A stretch of DNA of 64,000 bases from Siphonodentalium dalli. Its lineage: Eukaryota > Mollusca > Scaphopoda > Gadilida > Siphonodentaliidae. Within the stretch, counting starts at the first letter, position 1. Every line of letters starts with the position of its first letter. Below the pieces are notes generated by a model that made no database searches, had not been told where the DNA came from, and saw only the letters and a program-made list of their open reading frames with translations. Location of the stretch: contig CP136062.1 in NCBI GenBank assembly GCA_032622095.1, positions 34,600,918 to 34,664,917 of the forward strand, read 5' to 3'. This document shows positions 24,083 to 35,335 of this stretch, one piece after another. Made by a program: the position numbers and the translations under genes.

Positions 24083-27000
24083 CTTAAGGGTGCATTTACA
24101 TTGCTATAGAAATACACACAGATCTACACGCAGACTAGTGTAAACGGGTTGATATAGAAATGCACACAGAAAGAAAACGGTATTAGTTCGTGTGAGCACA
24201 AATCGTGTCCGCTATACGCCAGGGTCAACGCCGAAGCACTGCGATAGGCAAATCTGTTTTGATTAATTGTTACTCGGGCTTGGCGAATGTGCTTTAGTTT
24301 TCGTTGTCATTTCAACCCGTGTATTTCGAATATTGAACACGGACAGGGACGTGGCAACTTTGGTCAAAATTTTCAACAGTTGGAAATTTCATACCTGACA
24401 CGAAATTAGCTGTAATTTCCAAACCAACAATAGGTTGAAAATGACCTTGTAGTTTGATTTTCAAACATTTTATTGGGGCGGGGGGAGTTATTGTTTTCGG
24501 ACCAATATTTGCATAATCTCCTACTTGTTATCAAATTTTTGGGCTGGAATGGCCATCAGCTGGACATTTTCCAACCTTATCATGGGGGCGGATGTCAGGT
24601 TGGAAATTTCAGACACTCGGAAAGATTGTGTCCTGATCCCTCTCCGTGGCCAGTCAAAAACTTCTAGTTACTTTAATAAAGCAATATTGTCCTACAGTAC
24701 ACTCAAAGTGTGGTATAAGGAAAACACTCAACACGGTGGGAACCCCACTAAGCCCACTGTGAATCACCGGCATTCACGGTGATTTTTCCACGGTGTTCCA
24801 CGGTGAACCCGAGTGGATCGGATTAAGTTGAATAAACAAACGTCCGGGTAACTTGTCGGTGACCACTGGGAATCACTGGCAATCACCGCGGATCACAGAG
24901 AATCGCGTCAAAACGCCGACATCTGTATTGTATCACGTCATGCATAGCCGAAACCCTTTACTGTAGTTTATTCTAAAACATACACTCAGTGGGCCATTCA
25001 TTGTATGCTGCTGTACATTATATTTATATTATGGTTGATATTTTCAGAAAATCCAGAATGATTAACTAGCTACATGCATAGGTAAAATAAATAAACAATT
25101 TGTTATTGTATGGATTTCTTCCGTCCCTCGATCACTTATTTCAAATTTTAAGCGCAAATCTCGTATTATTTACACACATGCACACACACATATATGTATA
25201 ATATAATGATTCAAGTCCATTAAAACAATTAAATGTTTTAATTTATTTTTAATAATGCTATCTTGTTTAGCAAAATGTTTAAAAGATCGAAATATGCGCG
25301 AAACGCAAATATGGATAACATTCCCTAGCTCTCTCATTTGTTCAGGCCCCTATATCAATGCATGCATAAACACTCCCGAGGGAAGTCTGATTCAGCTAGC
25401 GTATATGTTTTTATTTTATTTATTGGGGTTTTGGATTTAACCCTGGAGGATTTGGAAGGGGCGTAACTACTTCCCTAAAACCAATGCACTTTTAATGATT
25501 ATCATGCTATGGGTGTATAATAACATGAACTGGGTGCAACGGGTGTATAGTGTAAATATATATACCAGCTAAAAATGATAAAACAAAATGTCGGTGACCA
25601 CTAGGAATCACATGAAAACAAATGAAATATGACTGTGTCCGTGTTATTTCAGACAATGGTAGTATAATGGGTGTCAGTTAGCTCTTACATAACCTTTGAA
25701 AGTTCCGCCATGCCTGTAAGAGGTGTCAAAATTATTGTCCCCATTGCAGCGCCGCATAGGGTGCGAGTTTCAATCATAACCATATGAGCTACATTTACAT
25801 GTAGTGTTCACTTTGCCATTCAGAATGCAGATTATATTGTTTCACAATTAAGCAGGTCTCGAGCTTCCGAATTATACCTGTACGTAATTTGGAAGGAGGT
25901 ATAAAATATAGGTTGACTTTAATTGATACCGATAATCTATGTACATGCACATGTATCCCGGGAAAATTGGATGCAAATAAAGATCACTAAACCAAAATTG
26001 GAAAGGTAACACGAGTAACCTGGTGGGTGATATAACGGTGTTAGTTTTACTAAAGTTTGAAAATGAGATTATTATTACAATGATATATTGATAAAGACGC
26101 GATATATTTAGTTGCACCTGCTCTGAACAAAACATGTATTTGATAATGTCAGAGATATTTACGAGCTGTACTCAGTTTTTGCATATAAGTGAAATAAACG
26201 CTCTTTATCTCTACCATGTAATGACTAGACTAACTGGGAATTATCTGTATGCCGAAGAATGTTCGGGACCCAAACGTTCTTCGATCACAATAATACAACC
26301 AGAAAGATGCCGTTCATGTATAACAATGTTTAGCGTACTTATCGGCATATGCTGATCCATGATCCGCGATGTATCAAAATCGATCATAATTTTGACTTTC
26401 AAACCAACAAGTGCCTTTAAAATGAGCAAGAAGTTGAAACTGAAAACATTATGATTGATTTTTTTTCTCAAGTCAACATGTCAAAAAGTTTAAAAGATAA
26501 AAATGTGCGCGAAGCACACAAACGGACCACAGTATAATAAAGTCTTCCGTATACAGCTAATTTTAATTGTACATTACTATGTTGTCTTTTTCAATTTTTT
26601 TTAAATGAAAACAAATAAAAAGTAGATGGTGGAAAATGCAATGCTATTCGGTTGCGAATACATGTATAAGCGTTTCGCGGTGATTGTCGGCAATCCACCG
26701 TGTTTCACGGTGATTCACGGTGATATGTAGTGAGGTGGGAATAAACTGCCGTCACCTTGTTGATTAGACAATAGCGCCTTGCTAATCCTCTCCACTAAGG
26801 CCCACACTGTTGAGTGGGCCACCGTGAATCACTCTCCCAAAAATATCCCCACCGTGTTGAGTGTTTTCCTTATACCACACTCTGAGTGTACTGTACATTT
26901 GTTCAACATTGTCATTGGAATTGTCAGCACTGGAAATGTTTCTACATTTGGTCAAATAAAGGGTGTTGTAGGGTGGATACCCATTCCATACAGATCCAAC

Positions 27001-27425
27001 TTGGCCACCGCCCAGATGGTGTCAAACAGGAGACCTATATATATATATATAGTTGATCACCTGAAATCCTAAATACTGGTGGAATCTCCATCTAAAGCTA
27101 TACGTGTGCTCTCTAGCCTCTATTTGTGTATACTGTTGTTTATTGTGTATTCCTATGCGATTTTCATTCTTTCTTTGAACCATCATCAAGTGGTATAAGG
27201 ATGCACTTTAAATACATGCGGCACATACCAGCTGTTGTCTGCTGATGGTAGATCAATTTTTATGTCTGGCCTAAACTGAAACGACTGGTAGTGAATTGTC
27301 AATTACCAGAGTACTGATCAGCACGCGTTCACTATTAGTAATCATATTGTGATCACAGTGATGCGCGACACGTGACTACATACAGATCTGTATACAGTTC
27401 TGCATCAGTGTAAATGCACCCTAAG
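24083..27425. mobile_element. Outer inverted-repeat element with GGGTGCATTTACA ends
   Basis: CTTAAGGGTGCATTTACA at about 24083 is mirrored by TGTAAATGCACCCTAAG ending at 27425, and AGATCT follows inside both ends. The span is 3.3 kb and encloses the TA-flanked element at 24695-26893, so it may be an older transposon interrupted by a younger one. No exact target duplication was found, and no transposase is recognisable. Confidence 0.5.
24695..26893. mobile_element. Tc1/mariner-like non-autonomous element, 2.2 kb
   Basis: The termini read TA-CAGTACACTCAAAGTG on the left and the inverse of TA-CAGTACACTCAGAGTG on the right. The near-perfect TIR continues through GGTATAAGGAAAACACTCAA and CACGGTGGG. 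TA dinucleotides at 24693-24694 and 26894-26895 are the expected target duplication, and CAGT termini are typical of Tc1/mariner. Sub-terminal CACGGTGATT words repeat inside both ends. No ORF resembles a DD34E/D transposase, so it is non-autonomous or gutted. Confidence 0.82.
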
Positions 27426-27429
27426 CTCG

Positions 27430-28040
27430 CTCTAACTATTGTAAGATTTTGGAGAATATAACGCCTATATATCGGTATTTCGTGTCTTTGTCGACACATA
27501 TTACCCCTCTACAATATACATCACCGTTAAGGTTAAAATGCGCCATTTAAATACCTATTAAAATTATAAATTAGTAGGCCGGTAATTACAGGGTTCAGGT
27601 TTTGCTCCTATTTTAAAGATTCATGTGCCTGAATTTTAGGTATCTTACATTCCGTTAGAGACCGGTTGAAGAGTATGGATAAAGGGTAGCTATACCAGAA
27701 TCCGCCTCGTGAATTTGAACATAAAAAATGGTCCAAATGACAACTTTATCAGTGAGATTTGGCGATGAAATCTTTCAGTAAATAGGTTAATAAATAGCTG
27801 ACTGCTATTTCGTATGCGTTTACTTCTGAGTGATAAAACTTTAGTCAAAGATTATCGGTCAATGAGAAAAATATACCCACAACATTGCTAGTTATAGCAC
27901 TTGTCCTCATAATTGACAGGAATATTGCAAAGCTCGATCCGCACTAACAACCGACATGCAGCCAAATATGATTATAGGATCAAACCTTTCAAACCATAAT
28001 TCCTTGGCAACAGCTGATTGCTATGATAGTGGTCAATAAC
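27430..28040. other. Sequence shared with the 39.66-39.80 kb region
   Basis: From about 27895 a block (ATTGACAG, CTCGATCCGCACTAAC, TATGATTATAGGATCAAAC) matches 39670-39770. Modules B and C therefore share sequence well beyond the threonine exon. The rest holds nothing recognised. Confidence 0.5.
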
Positions 28041-28049
28041 CGTGTGTGC

Positions 28050-28200
28050 AGCAAGCTCGTGGGCAGTATCTCTGCAACAAGTCAATGGGCAGTAACTATT
28101 TATTAGTAAGCTCGTGGGCAATATCTATCTGCAGTAAGCTAGATGGTAGTCACTTTATCGGTAGTAAGCTGGTGGTCAATAACTATTACCGCAGTAAGCA
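28050..28200 (+). repeat. Minisatellite beside the module B donor
   Basis: About four diverged units of roughly 38-45 bp carry AGTAAGCTxGTGGGCAxTA. They start within about 50 bp of the exon donor at 28244 and match the array at 40378-40602 beside exon C. Confidence 0.7.
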
Positions 28201-28244
28201 CTCACCTCACACATGCAGGCATGTCAATCAGAATAGACCCTTAC

Positions 28245-29384
28245 CTGTTGTCGTCGTGGTCTCCATGGTCGCCATCGTGGTTATGGTCGTTGTTGTTGCG
28301 TTTGTCGTGGTCGCGATCGTCATGTTCGTAGTAGTTATTGTGGTTGTTGCGGTCGTCGTGGTTGTGGTGGTTGTGTTGGCGATTGTGTCCGTGGTGGTTG
28401 TGGTAGTCGATGTGGTAGTCGTTGTGATCGTTGTATTCGATGTCGTCGTCGTTTTAGCCGTGGCGGTGAGTGTGGTTAGTGCGGTCGCCGTGTTCGCTGT
28501 AGTAGTCTGTGTGATCGCAGTGGTGGTCGTTGATGCTGTTATACTTGTTGTGGTGGTCGATGTGGTCTTTGTGGTAGTCTCGGGTGTCGTTGTTGTTGTC
28601 GTCGTGGTCGCCTCGGTGGCCGCTGTAGTCGTTGCGGTAGTCGGTTTAGACGTTGTCGTGGTTGCGGTAGTCGGTATGGTCGCTGCTGTTGTTGCCGTGG
28701 TCGTTGTGGTTGCGGTGGTGGGCTCGGCGGTCTTTGTCGTTGTCGTCGCCACGGGGGTCGTTGTGTTCATAGTGGTTTTTGTGGCTGTTGTCGCGGTTTT
28801 TGTGGGTGCTGCGGTCGTTGTGTTCGCTGTCGTTGTTGTGGTTGTCATCGTCGCGGTAGTCGTTTTGGTTGTTGCGCTCGTTGTTGTGGTCGTTGTTGCG
28901 GTGGTGATCGGTACGGTAGTCGTGGTCGTTGTGTGCGTTGTGGTCTTGGTCATGGTCTTTGTTGTTGTTGTGGTCGTCGTCGTGGTCGTTGTGGTTTTTA
29001 TGGTAGTCTCGGTTGACGTTGTGGTCGTTGTCGTTGTTGTCGCCTTTGTGGTCGTTGTAGAAGTTGTGCTCGTTGTCGTGGTTTTTGTGGTCTTTATGGT
29101 AATAGTTGTGTTTGCGGTCGTTGCGGTACCCGTTGTGGTAGTTGTGGCGGTGGCTGTTGCCGTTGTGGTAGTTGTGGTCGTTGTTGTCGTTGGCATCTGA
29201 CAGATGAAGCCAGGGTTCTTGGCCGTACCGGACTTAGTATGATACATCCAGTCAGATGACGCAGCAAGCCACAAATAATTCCCTTCCTCTGGAATCTCAC
29301 CTGGTGCCCACATAATCCAGGGTAGTGGGTCACCGTTCCGGTCACAGTAGTCACTACCATTGTATTGGCCGCCGATTGTCACCT
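28245..29384 (-). CDS. Module B exon 2: CTLD C-terminal half plus long Thr tract
   Basis: The exon is 1,140 nt (380 codons) from acceptor CTACTGCAG (before 29384) to donor CAG-GTAAGG (28244 downward). Both junctions are phase 1, so the exon is symmetric. It opens with EVTIGGQYNGS, WAPGEIPEEGNYLWL, SSDWMYHTKSG and GFICQMP, the second half of a C-type-lectin-like domain. About 315 residues follow of mostly Thr with scattered Ala, Lys, Ser, Asn, Ile and Pro, encoded by imperfect ACC/ACG/ACA triplets. This would be a densely O-glycosylated mucin stalk. The Val-rich ORF on the opposite strand is its shadow. The donor shows that the protein continues; the next compatible acceptor on this strand is module A exon 1. 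Confidence 0.82.
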
Positions 29385-29389
29385 CTGCA

Positions 29390-30415
29390 GTAGAAGAGCG
29401 CTAAATTAAGCCAGCAACTTACCCTAAACTTATGAAAACTCCACAGTGGGCCGGCATGCATGATCGTGCCCTCGATATATTTTGCTATTTTCTTATTAGC
29501 TGGCACCTGGCGCTTATCGAACATAAAGTCGAATAAAATACGAAACATTCCAACAAACAACTCCATTGCATTTATTTTGATCCAAAATGTATGCCTTGCT
29601 TACTCCTGTGCCAATCCTTTCTATAGTAAAAATTACGTGAAATCATCAGGCGAAGTGTTCGTCGGGGCCTGATCACGCCGTGTTGTTGAAACAAATTAAC
29701 ATGACTGTCAGCAAGTTGAAAGAACTAAAGGAGTGACTCGAATGTATACAGATTATATAGACAACAATACATTGACATCATTTGTAACACAAACAAGTTT
29801 TTTTTGTCTCCGGAATAGCTGTTGGAAAATAAATATTTACCCCCCCCCCCCCCCAAAAAAAAAACAAATTCATTCAATGTCAAGTTATAAGCTGAGTTTA
29901 AGGACGTTTCGTACCAATTATTATTAATATATCCCAATAAAACTTTAATAATTTGTTTGTGTGTTCATTGTTTCCCCGGCTATTCACGGGCGACCAAACG
30001 GGGATTGTCGTGACATAGTTGACGTCAGGTGTCTTAAAAGGTCACTAATAATCAATTTAAATAAATAATTATATACCCAAATTAGTTGGAATTTGGTCGT
30101 TTAACATTGATTCGCAGGGGTATAATGACCAGATGAGTGTCATGAGATAGGTACCGTTTACATCAGACTACTTACAGGGCTACTAATACACAAATTAATT
30201 AAGTAATTAATCATATACCCAAAACGTTTGGACCCTGATCGCTAGAAATTGATATACAATTTGCTAGATGACGTTGACCTTAAAGGAAAACGTCAGGTTG
30301 ATATAATAAATTAGCAACAAAGAGCGTTCCTTATCAGATTAGACGATATAGGAAAATTGGTACAGGTTGGTCACCTGATCAGGATAATATAATGGGTTAT
30401 TTATGTGTGTATACT
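29390..30415. other. Intron of module B
   Basis: This lies between the two lectin half-exons and matches the module A intron in several stretches. It includes a C-run followed by an A-run at about 29840-29864 and an AACAAAGAGCGTT motif at 30316. Confidence 0.7.
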
Positions 30416-30418
30416 CAC

Positions 30419-30592
30419 CAGTGAGTGTTGATGCTGCTAGATATTGCTGTTTAATGTCTGTATACATGGTGCCGTTTGCGATCTCCAGCAAATATCCTTC
30501 ATCCGCTATACACTGCTTGTTGTCATAGGCCCAAAACTTGGTAATGATGTAGAGTTTCGTACAGTAGGGTGGATCATAGCCGGACGGGCACG
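30419..30592 (-). CDS. Module B exon 1: CTLD N-terminal half
   Basis: The exon is 174 nt between acceptor TTCATGCAG and donor GTGAGTAT, phase 1 at both ends, the same length as its module A counterpart. It encodes CPSGYDPPYC, KFWAYDNKQC and ADEGYLLEIANGT. Differences from module A are a few single-base changes, mostly conservative, which argues for recent duplication or retained constraint. Its acceptor (phase 1) is compatible with the donor of exon C, about 10 kb upstream on the same strand. Confidence 0.8.
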
Positions 30593-31099
30593 CTGCATGA
30601 ACAAGACAAATACAACAGACATGAGATCTCAGTGAACACTACAAGGTGAGTTTATGTCCCATCGCCACTCTCTTCTGACCACGGACATCACGCACTAAAT
30701 GTATGTTAGTTTTTACACTCTTATTAAAGACTAATTTGTCGGTTACAATTCATTCCGCATTATTCTGAGAAATTAAACGGTCCATATTAAGTTTAAAATT
30801 GACCGGATCAGACCAACTTTGTCGGAAATTGTACGATATATTAGAGCAAAATAGTCCTATACGCCGAATAGTCAAAGTACATAAACTGAAACGAGATTGT
30901 GTTAACTTCCACAAGTGGCGGCAGTGGCATAGTCAGCGAGTCGAGGGGGCAGAACTCGACCTTACATACGATGGTTTAGTTCGATTCCGCGCTCTAAACG
31001 CTTCCATGACTGGAGCTTCCTGAAAGTATGCGAAACACTGTGCTAATGCATTTCCTTTGTGCGCTATGGGGCAATGGCTCGGAAACACTTTATTTCATT

Positions 31100-31720
31100 A
31101 AAAACTGTATTTTCTAACACCACCCACATATATGCATGCACATATGGAATGCAACAAAATCAACATATATTACTTTATTATTATGCATACTACAGTAACT
31201 GAAACGGAGCTTTTATTCGGCGATGGTGTGGCCTGCAGCCCCTCTATGCGTTTCGCACATATGCATTATGATCTTGAGCAGACTGTTTATTCAGCAGCGC
31301 ATAAATGTATATATGCGGCCCATTTGCGCACTCCGCGCCCATTTTGATAGTGTATAAACATTATTTTATACATATCAATCTGCCCTCTTCAGGATATATA
31401 CTCCTTCGATTCCACACTCAATGCACAACTTTCACAACAAAGACAACATTCATTACTGTCAATTATATGGTATACTACTGGTAACTGAGCTACCAGTACT
31501 CTACCGTAAACATTACGGTGAGTTATTTACAGTGTACGGCATTCGGGGACCATTTCCTATCTCAGATTTTCTTGATAAATCGGCGAGAACATTGGTGAGT
31601 CATCTTTTACAATACATTATAGGCTGTTGTCCAAATTTGGGCCACATTGGACGCATGGTTGAACAGTTATAAACGCGCCACAAGCGTGACACACACAAAT
31701 ACACCCTGATACACAGACGA
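31100..31720. other. Intergenic or intronic, nothing recognised
   Basis: Short ORFs only, without domain signal. Confidence 0.4.
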
Positions 31721-31721
31721 T

Positions 31722-31800
31722 GTGTTTTATATATATAGATATATCCGAGGCTCCCATGGGAGACTCGCATATATAAGAGAATGCAATGACATGGGACATT
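31722..31800 (+). repeat. Palindrome of the GCATATATAAGAGAATG family
   Basis: The sequence pairs around CTCCCATGGGAG near 31755, with GCATATATAAGAGAATGCAA on the right arm. It is a solo relative of the paired palindromes inside the element at 42.2-42.56 kb. Confidence 0.65.
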
Positions 31801-32097
31801 TAATGCTGCACCAGCTGCACCCCACTTCCCGTCATGAAAAGTTCGATAATGGTGGGTTAAAAGATGTTGTCTTCCGTCCGGGCCCCAATTATAAAACCCG
31901 ACAAATAACTCGTTTTTGAATAAAAAGTGGTTTATTCCAGATGTAACAGAGCAGTGCGGACAATGCACCTAATGCGCACGAGTGTAGACTATAAACGCTC
32001 TTTAAAACACTTCTTCAAATATTTCCGTTATTTCGTCAAAAACACTTCTTCAAATATCTCCGTTATTTAGTTAATAAAAATATTTTCTTATTTTAGG

Positions 32098-32310
32098 ATC
32101 ACATATCAAAATGATCATGCCTTCATTGAGCCACGGGTGACTCCTGAGACGAGGATCACATATTATATGATAACCTATCCTACGGAGGATCACATATTGT
32201 TTGATATCTACATCCGTGCACATGGCCTGGACAATATAGAGTTATCCTACTTGATACGTTCTGAACTTTTCAGTTTCCGAGAGATCGCTGTCGTGACTGA
32301 TCTGTTGTAA
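32098..32310 (+). CDS. Candidate exon or ORF in duplicated unit 1
   Basis: A strong acceptor (TATTTTCTTATTTTAG, ending 32096) is followed by 70 open codons and TAA at 32308-32310. The translation is protein-like, rich in acidic and aromatic residues (for example IYIRAHGLDNIELSYLI), with no recognised domain. Unit 2 preserves it with about two changes (His to Pro, Asp to Tyr). It could be the last exon of an unknown gene or a fragment of a transposon ORF. Confidence 0.3.
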   Translation: MTYQNDHAFIEPRVTPETRITYYMITYPTEDHILFDIYIRAHGLDNIELSYLIRSELFSFREIAVVTDLL

Positions 32311-32381
32311 AAAGAGCCAGTGGAACTGTCCCATGAGGTTGCATTCATTATGTCAGAAAAATCGAAATATAATCACTTTAA

Positions 32382-32594
32382 ATGACCGGAGCGTTTCCAG
32401 ACAGGGTCTTCGACATGGTCCGGGAATACCCTGATGTCATTATACGAATGTGCAAAAACGTTCTTTGCATGCCCTTGGTGTTTGAAGTGTCACGTGCGGA
32501 TTACGTCTTGGTGGTCTGTCGTCCACGTACACACAAATTTAACCCGAATTCGAAAAAAATGGATGCGGCAAATAAATTCATGGTCGCCAGTTAA
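32382..32594 (+). CDS. Candidate small ORF in duplicated unit 1
   Basis: The ATG overlaps the stop of the preceding open frame (AAATGA). Seventy codons encode MTGAFPDRVFDMVREYPDV and further protein-like sequence with CKNVLCMPLVFEVSRADYV. No domain is recognised. The copy in unit 2 (35108-35335) keeps the first 52 residues, then an extra A in a poly-A run shifts the frame. That loss argues against constraint in at least one copy. Confidence 0.28.
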   Translation: MTGAFPDRVFDMVREYPDVIIRMCKNVLCMPLVFEVSRADYVLVVCRPRTHKFNPNSKKMDAANKFMVAS

Positions 32595-34493
32595 GTTTGC
32601 CTACGTAAACACTGTACTCTATGACACATAGTTTGTAAACTATTCATCAACCTGATATATCAAGTGCACCACCGCAGTAAGCATAATCAAGTTTTCAATT
32701 TCAAACTGGTATGGCACGGGCAGTCTCTTTGAAAAGCCGAGAAAATCCTATATCCGATGTACGTCTCCAGAACTCTCTATTAAAATTAGGTTATGATTTG
32801 AAGGGGTTCCCTCCATTTCATTGGAGAGTGAGCAGACTACGCGAGATTTAATTGGTTTATGGCATAACAGATCACAAATCTCAGGTCAATGACGCGTTGA
32901 CAATTTTCCCACGCATTGTCAAAGTCAACTATTGTTGGAAAACTGAATACAGGCGATATATCCATAACACATTGTTACTCATCGCAATGTAGGAGACTTC
33001 ATCTTCCATTTTTTATCAGTCATCGATATTCATGACTGATTATTCGTTCGCATCTTTTTGTATTTATAACTATTTCTAAATACTACCTTTCTCACAAACA
33101 TTTACTACGCCAGGAATACACCCCATATTTGGAAACGGTTTATTACGTCATGTTGGGAATGCCGCGTCGTCGTAGAAATGAAATATAATGGATATTTCTA
33201 GAACCGTGCATCTGCTAGGATATTCGTCGGCCTTCCAAAGAGACTGTGGTACGGGTAACTGTACCGTTGATATCCCCTACCGCAATGCGAATAATTTTTG
33301 TCGGGAGTTAAAATCAGGCTAAACAGTTTTAAAAATACATACAAGGAAGCAATTTTAGATGTCACAACTTATTGTAGCTTATCCATTCGCCAACGCAAAA
33401 CGGTAACTTCGTGTACTATATGTGCCGCGATGTGTTGCAGTGGGCGGAGTTACAATAAAAATATTGATTGCGACAAAACATGCGACATTTGCGCCGATAG
33501 CGACACGCGCGACAATATATGTCATACAATGTCATGTAGTCGCTTTCAGCGCGTGTACATTGGTTTAGACATATTTATTTCCAATAAGTATATAACAATA
33601 CAGATTGGCATTGGGATTGGAGGACAAGTGCGATCCACTTATGCATAACCCACTCTCCCGATTGCCGTTATAACACTGATATATAATAATTTGGGTTGTC
33701 AACACAATAGGTATAACATATTTACAAGTGTATACATATATCATTGTATATTATTTGAAGTATAGTTTGTATAGTCTCACCACCCCACCAACTACGCGCG
33801 CTCGCGCAACAGTATGGCGATCAGTCAGATTCGTAGGTACGTTGGATTTACCCTACCTATTTCACTCCATGACGACACCCTTACGCAATACATGCCGGCG
33901 ACGTTACGGAGTAGATTATAGAGTTGACGCCCTTGGCACTGACTTCCGTTACTAGCTCCTTGCTATATAAACAAACCAACGATGTGGCTTTTGTCGAAAA
34001 TTGACAGTCAGTACATTCGCCCTGTATACATGTACTTTCAGAAAATACAAAACACCACACCGTTATACCCCACCAATGTAAGTGTCTCGATATCATTTGA
34101 CCAAATTTCTTGACATGAAACAGCGACAGACACGGCGTGAAATACATCGTATTGAGTAAACAATTTCCCATTGTTTCAATTCAACTTCAAGATCGCGGTA
34201 AAATTAAAACCGCAATTTGTAAGTGGTAAACATCTGAAAAAGACATCAGGTACATGCAGAAACTAATTGTTGTGCATATTTATTTCTATTTGAGGTGGCA
34301 ATTTTTCATGTTTATCAGTATTTATAACGATAAGAGCGATGGTAATTGGGGGACTATATTTTATCTAGCGCATTAAATTTAAAATAAAAAGTCGTGAATT
34401 GGCTGAGTGTTTTCTATGGCCGCACATTTAGTTGATAATGACGAGCCACTTGTTTGTCTAAATAACATTTTTAAGTTCGAAGAGCATTAGAAT

Positions 34494-34632
34494 GGGGATA
34501 ACAGTGTGGTGTTTTGTGATTTCGGAAAGGTACATGGCGAATATACTGTGGCAAATAGCCGTTAACTAAATTTGCCACAGTAAATTCGCCATGTACCTTT
34601 CCGAAATCACAAAACACCACACTGTTATCCCC
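34494..34632. repeat. Near-perfect hairpin with 63-bp arms, copy 1
   Basis: GGGGATAACAGTGTGGTGTT starts the left arm, and its exact inverse ends the right arm at 34632. Over about 63 bp I see one mismatch (GAATATACTG against GAATTTACTG). The loop is about 13 bp (around GCCGTTAACTAA). Confidence 0.93.
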
Positions 34633-35107
34633 TAAATAAAATTATTGAAGATTGTAATGGTCTTGTTTTGCTAACATTAAATTAAATTAAATTAAATAAA
34701 TTAAGTAAAATACAGTGAAATTATATTTTAAAACACTTCTTCAAATATTTCCGTTATTTCGTCAAAAACACTTCTTCAAATATCTCCGTTATTTAGTTAA
34801 TAAAAATATTTTCTTATTTTAGGATCACATATCAAAATGATCCTGCCTTCATTGAGCCACGGGTGACTCCTGAGACGAGGATCACATATTATATGATAAC
34901 CTATCCTACGGAGGATCACATATTGTTTTATATCTACATCCGTGCACATGGCCTGGACAATATAGAGTTATCCTACTTGATACGTTCTGAACTTTTCAGT
35001 TTCCGAGAGATCGCTGTCGTGACTGATCTGTTGTAAAAAGAGCCAGTGGAACTGTCCCATGAGGTTGCATTCATTATGTCACAAAAATCGAAATATAATC
35101 ACTTTAA

Positions 35108-35335
35108 ATGACCGGAGCGTTTCCAGACAGGGTCTTCGACATGGTCCGGGAATACCCTGATGTCATTATACGAATGTGCAAAAACGTTCTTTGCATGCCC
35201 TTGGTGTTTGAAGTGTCACGTGCGGATTATGTCTTGGTGGTCTGTCGTCCACGTACACACAAATGTAACCCGAATTCGAAAAAAAATGGATGCGGCAAAT
35301 CAATTCATGGTCGCCAGTTAAGTTTGCCTACATAA
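35108..35335 (+). pseudogene. Frame-shifted copy of the 32382 ORF
   Basis: It is identical to the unit 1 ORF until an A-run at about 35279-35285 is one base longer. The C-terminus is then read in another frame (NGCGKSIHGRQ) and ends later. Confidence 0.45.

Larger units (their letters stand above)
32001..34726 (+). repeat. 2.7-kb tandem duplication, unit 1
   Basis: Unit 1 begins TTTAAAACACTTCTTCAAAT and is followed immediately by unit 2 at 34727, an offset of 2,726 bp at the left end falling to 2,718 after a small deletion near 35598. The units differ by only scattered substitutions and small indels, so the event is recent. The unit contains two small ORFs preceded by a good splice acceptor, a segment also found at 22.9 kb, inverted words related to the 34.5-kb hairpin, and the hairpin itself at its 3' end. 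Confidence 0.93.

Noticed and set aside
28046-29200. 384-codon Val-rich ORF on the plus strand (likewise 40649-42007, 19173-19712)
   Set aside because: It is the reverse complement of ACC/ACG/ACA threonine codons. The minus strand has lectin motifs and splice signals; the plus strand has none.
33298-33648. 116-codon ORF kept in both 2.7-kb units (also 36017-36367)
   Set aside because: Conservation reflects recent DNA duplication. The frame does not begin with ATG and overlaps a dispersed repeat also at 23.0 kb.
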